This document shows positions 5,640 through 7,014 of a stretch of 7,014 nt of DNA, one piece after another (the stretch's first letter is position 1; each line of letters begins with the position of its first letter). Below the pieces are notes generated by a model, which was given only the letters and a program-made list of their open reading frames with translations, had not been told where the DNA came from and did no database searches. The stretch is from positions 1-7,014 of the forward strand of contig JBHHWI010000136.1 of assembly GCA_046756445.1 (NCBI GenBank), in the 5' to 3' direction. A program made the translations under genes and the position numbers. The stretch is from JACZWL01 sp046756445. Lineage in GTDB: Bacteria > Pseudomonadota > Gammaproteobacteria > Steroidobacterales > Woeseiaceae.

Positions 5640-6956
5640 ATGGCCAAATTTCGCTTTCCGGCCGTCACCGCCGTCGTCATCGCCAACATGGTAGGCACCG
5701 GCGTGTTCACGAGCCTCGGCTTCCAGCTTCTCGAGCTTCGTTCCGGTTTTGTTTTGCTGATGCTTTGGGGCGTCGGCGGGGTCGCCGCGGTCTGCGGCGC
5801 CATGACTTATGCCGAGCTCGGGGCGGCACTGCCGAGATCGGGTGGCGAGTACAATTTCCTGGCGAGAATTTTCCATCCTGCCGCCGGCTTCGTCTCCGGA
5901 TGGGTGTCCGCGACCATCGGTTTTGCCGCACCGACGGCGCTCGCGGCGATTACGTTTGCGGCGTATGCGACTTCGGTTCTGCCGGACGGGGCGTCCGATG
6001 CCTCGCAGAAGATACTGGCTTCGGGGCTGGTAATTGCGTTGACGCTCGTCCACGCGAGCACCCGGCGAAACAGCGGAGGCCTGCAGATTTTTTTCACGAT
6101 ACTGAAGGTTGGCGTAATTGCCGGCTTCTGTCTCGCGGCGATTGTCATTGCCGACGTGCCTCAGCCGGTCCGATTTCTGCCCGGGCAGGGAGACGGCGCC
6201 CTGCTGACAAGTGGCGCGTTTGCCGTGTCGCTCATCTATGTCAGCTATGCCTACACCGGATGGAACGCGGCTACCTATCTTTCCAGCGAGCTCGAAAATC
6301 CCCAGCGCACGCTTCCTGCAATCCTGATGACCGGAACGTTGGTTGTCATGCTCCTTTACCTCGCGCTGAACTTTGTCTTTCTCCGGGTCGCGCCGATGGA
6401 CGCCATGGTTGGTCAGCTCGAGGTCGGCTACATTGCCGCGCAATCGGCCTTCGGCGATCTGGGTGGCCGGTTCACCGGCCTCGTACTCGCCCTGTTACTC
6501 GTGTCCACCGTGAGCGCGATGACGCTCGCCGGGCCGCGGGTGCTGCAGGTGATCGGCGAGGATTTTCACGGGCTGAGGCTTCTGTCGCGAACCAATAGGG
6601 ATGGCATTCCATCGGTCGCAATTTTCGTTCAGTCGTCCCTCGCCTTGCTGTTCATCCTGACATCCAGTTTCGAGTCCATACTGGTGTTCGCGGGCTTTAC
6701 GCTCGCGTTGAACAGTTTCGCAACGGTTCTCGGCGTCTTCGTCCTGCGCTGGCGCCGACCCGACCTGCCGCGTCCCTACCGGACGTTCGCCTATCCGGTA
6801 ACGCCCTTGATTTATCTTGCGCTGACCGGCTGGACGCTGACCTTCGTGCTGGTCAACAAGCCGATGGAAGGCCTTTTCGGCCTGGCGATCATCGGTGCCG
6901 GTCTGGCGTTCTACGGCCTGTCGGCGGCCGGGAACCGGGCCGCCGCCCTGCCCTAA
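5640..6956 (+). CDS. APC superfamily amino acid/polyamine permease, substrate unknown
   Basis: A 438-residue inner-membrane transporter with about 12 predicted helices, rough positions 8-28, 37-57, 82-108, 124-142, 148-171, 188-208, 226-249, 274-297, 325-343, 346-369, 383-405 and 410-430. Hallmarks of the amino acid-polyamine-organocation family are the glycine-rich break in helix 1, NMVGTGVFTSLG at 16-27. YAELGAALPRSGGEY at 57-71 follows helix 2. GWNAATYLSSELENPQRTLP at 207-226 is the LAT-like helix 6 region, and RRPDLPRPYRTFAYP at 372-386 the loop before helix 11. Such proteins are uniporters, proton symporters or antiporters for amino acids or polyamines; the sequence does not reveal the substrate or direction. 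ATG 5640 is five bases after the ubiA stop, without a visible Shine-Dalgarno, implying coupling to ubiA. The N-terminus before helix 1 is short but acceptable. Family assignment is firm; any named gene would be a guess. Confidence 0.88.
   Translation: MAKFRFPAVTAVVIANMVGTGVFTSLGFQLLELRSGFVLLMLWGVGGVAAVCGAMTYAELGAALPRSGGEYNFLARIFHPAAGFVSGWVSATIGFAAPTALAAITFAAYATSVLPDGASDASQKILASGLVIALTLVHASTRRNSGGLQIFFTILKVGVIAGFCLAAIVIADVPQPVRFLPGQGDGALLTSGAFAVSLIYVSYAYTGWNAATYLSSELENPQRTLPAILMTGTLVVMLLYLALNFVFLRVAPMDAMVGQLEVGYIAAQSAFGDLGGRFTGLVLALLLVSTVSAMTLAGPRVLQVIGEDFHGLRLLSRTNRDGIPSVAIFVQSSLALLFILTSSFESILVFAGFTLALNSFATVLGVFVLRWRRPDLPRPYRTFAYPVTPLIYLALTGWTLTFVLVNKPMEGLFGLAIIGAGLAFYGLSAAGNRAAALP
6922..6945 (+). 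repeat. GC hairpin in the last codons of the permease gene
   Basis: CGGCGGCC at 6922-6929 is the exact reverse complement of GGCCGCCG at 6938-6945, giving an 8-bp all-GC stem with an 8-base loop (GGGAACCG). It lies inside the coding sequence, just before the stop codon at 6954-6956. No T-run follows, so it is not a standard intrinsic terminator. The stem is stable enough to protect the 3' end or slow RNA polymerase, but this is inference, and GC-rich coding DNA forms such stems by chance. Confidence 0.45.
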
Positions 6957-6990
6957 GACCGTGGTACCGGGTTGGGAAACGGGCCGCCGC
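6930..6990 (+). repeat. 17-bp direct repeat spanning the permease stop codon
   Basis: GGGAACCGGGCCGCCGC at 6930-6946 recurs as GGGAAACGGGCCGCCGC at 6974-6990, with one mismatch in 17 and a 44-base offset. The first copy encodes the last permease residues; the second is downstream of the stop. The left hairpin arm at 6922-6929 can pair with GGCCGCCG in either copy (6938-6945 or 6982-6989), so two alternative RNA folds exist. A short local duplication or chance in GC-rich DNA could explain it. Confidence 0.6.
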
Positions 6991-7014
6991 TTCTAGAACC
7001 TATCTCAAAATACC
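6957..7014. other. Non-coding tail with an AT-rich end
   Basis: These 58 bases follow the permease stop. The first part is GC-rich and holds the second copy of the direct repeat. From 6991 the composition changes sharply: 8 of the last 24 bases are G or C. This stretch starts with the 8-bp palindrome TTCTAGAA (6991-6998) and continues AACCTATCTCAAAATACC to the window end. No open frame, tRNA or terminator with a T-run is visible. It could be the start of an AT-richer intergenic region or the outer end of an insertion sequence; the window stops too soon to tell. Confidence 0.4.

Noticed and set aside
5631..6443. Long reverse-strand open frame (270 codons) opposite the permease gene
   Set aside because: It mirrors a strongly supported gene in GC-rich DNA where stops are rare on the opposite strand. 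The product is charged, low-complexity and without recognisable motifs.
81..6956. A new defence, mobile or biosynthetic system
   Set aside because: All five genes belong to well-known families with full-length, intact motifs, and the order fits conserved chromosomal context rather than a genomic island.
6922..6960. Intrinsic terminator after the permease
   Set aside because: A GC stem exists but lies within the coding sequence and is not followed by a run of T.

Overview
This GC-rich 7 kb window carries five tightly packed, same-strand, full-length genes: spoT, ridA, recG, ubiA and an APC-family amino acid permease. It looks like a piece of gammaproteobacterial core chromosome. The spoT product is a bifunctional (p)ppGpp synthetase/hydrolase with an intact hydrolase site and the basic RxKD synthetase motif. 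RecG and UbiA resemble the E. coli proteins closely along their whole length. From general knowledge, the order spoT-ridA-recG downstream of gmk-rpoZ resembles the Xanthomonadales and relatives; E. coli has trmH between spoT and recG. A deep or environmental gammaproteobacterium is therefore my best guess, but I cannot name a genus from sequence alone.

Layout: positions 1-80 are a short leader before spoT, possibly holding the last codons of an upstream gene (rpoZ would be expected). It contains three tandem copies of a 9-bp unit (34-60) and a perfect 16-bp palindrome (69-84) that includes the spoT start codon. spoT runs 81-2240, ridA 2257-2637 (16-nt gap, clear Shine-Dalgarno), recG 2634-4709 (GTG start, 4-nt overlap with ridA), ubiA 4723-5634 (13-nt gap) and the permease 5640-6956 (5-nt gap). 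The last 58 bases are non-coding. They hold an imperfect second copy of the permease's final coding segment, followed by an abruptly AT-rich end.

The tiny gaps and overlaps suggest one polycistronic unit with translational coupling. The functions are mixed: stringent-response alarmone turnover (SpoT), clearance of reactive enamine/imine intermediates (RidA), replication-fork and recombination-intermediate remodelling (RecG), ubiquinone prenylation (UbiA), and uptake or exchange of an unknown amino acid or amine (permease). SpoT, RidA and the permease share a loose link to amino acid metabolism; RecG and UbiA look like housekeeping neighbours.

I see no mobile gene, CRISPR array, tRNA, toxin-antitoxin pair or defence gene, and no convincing new biological system. 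The most unusual sequence is non-coding: the palindrome and repeats at the spoT start, and the repeat and AT-rich boundary at the 3' end.
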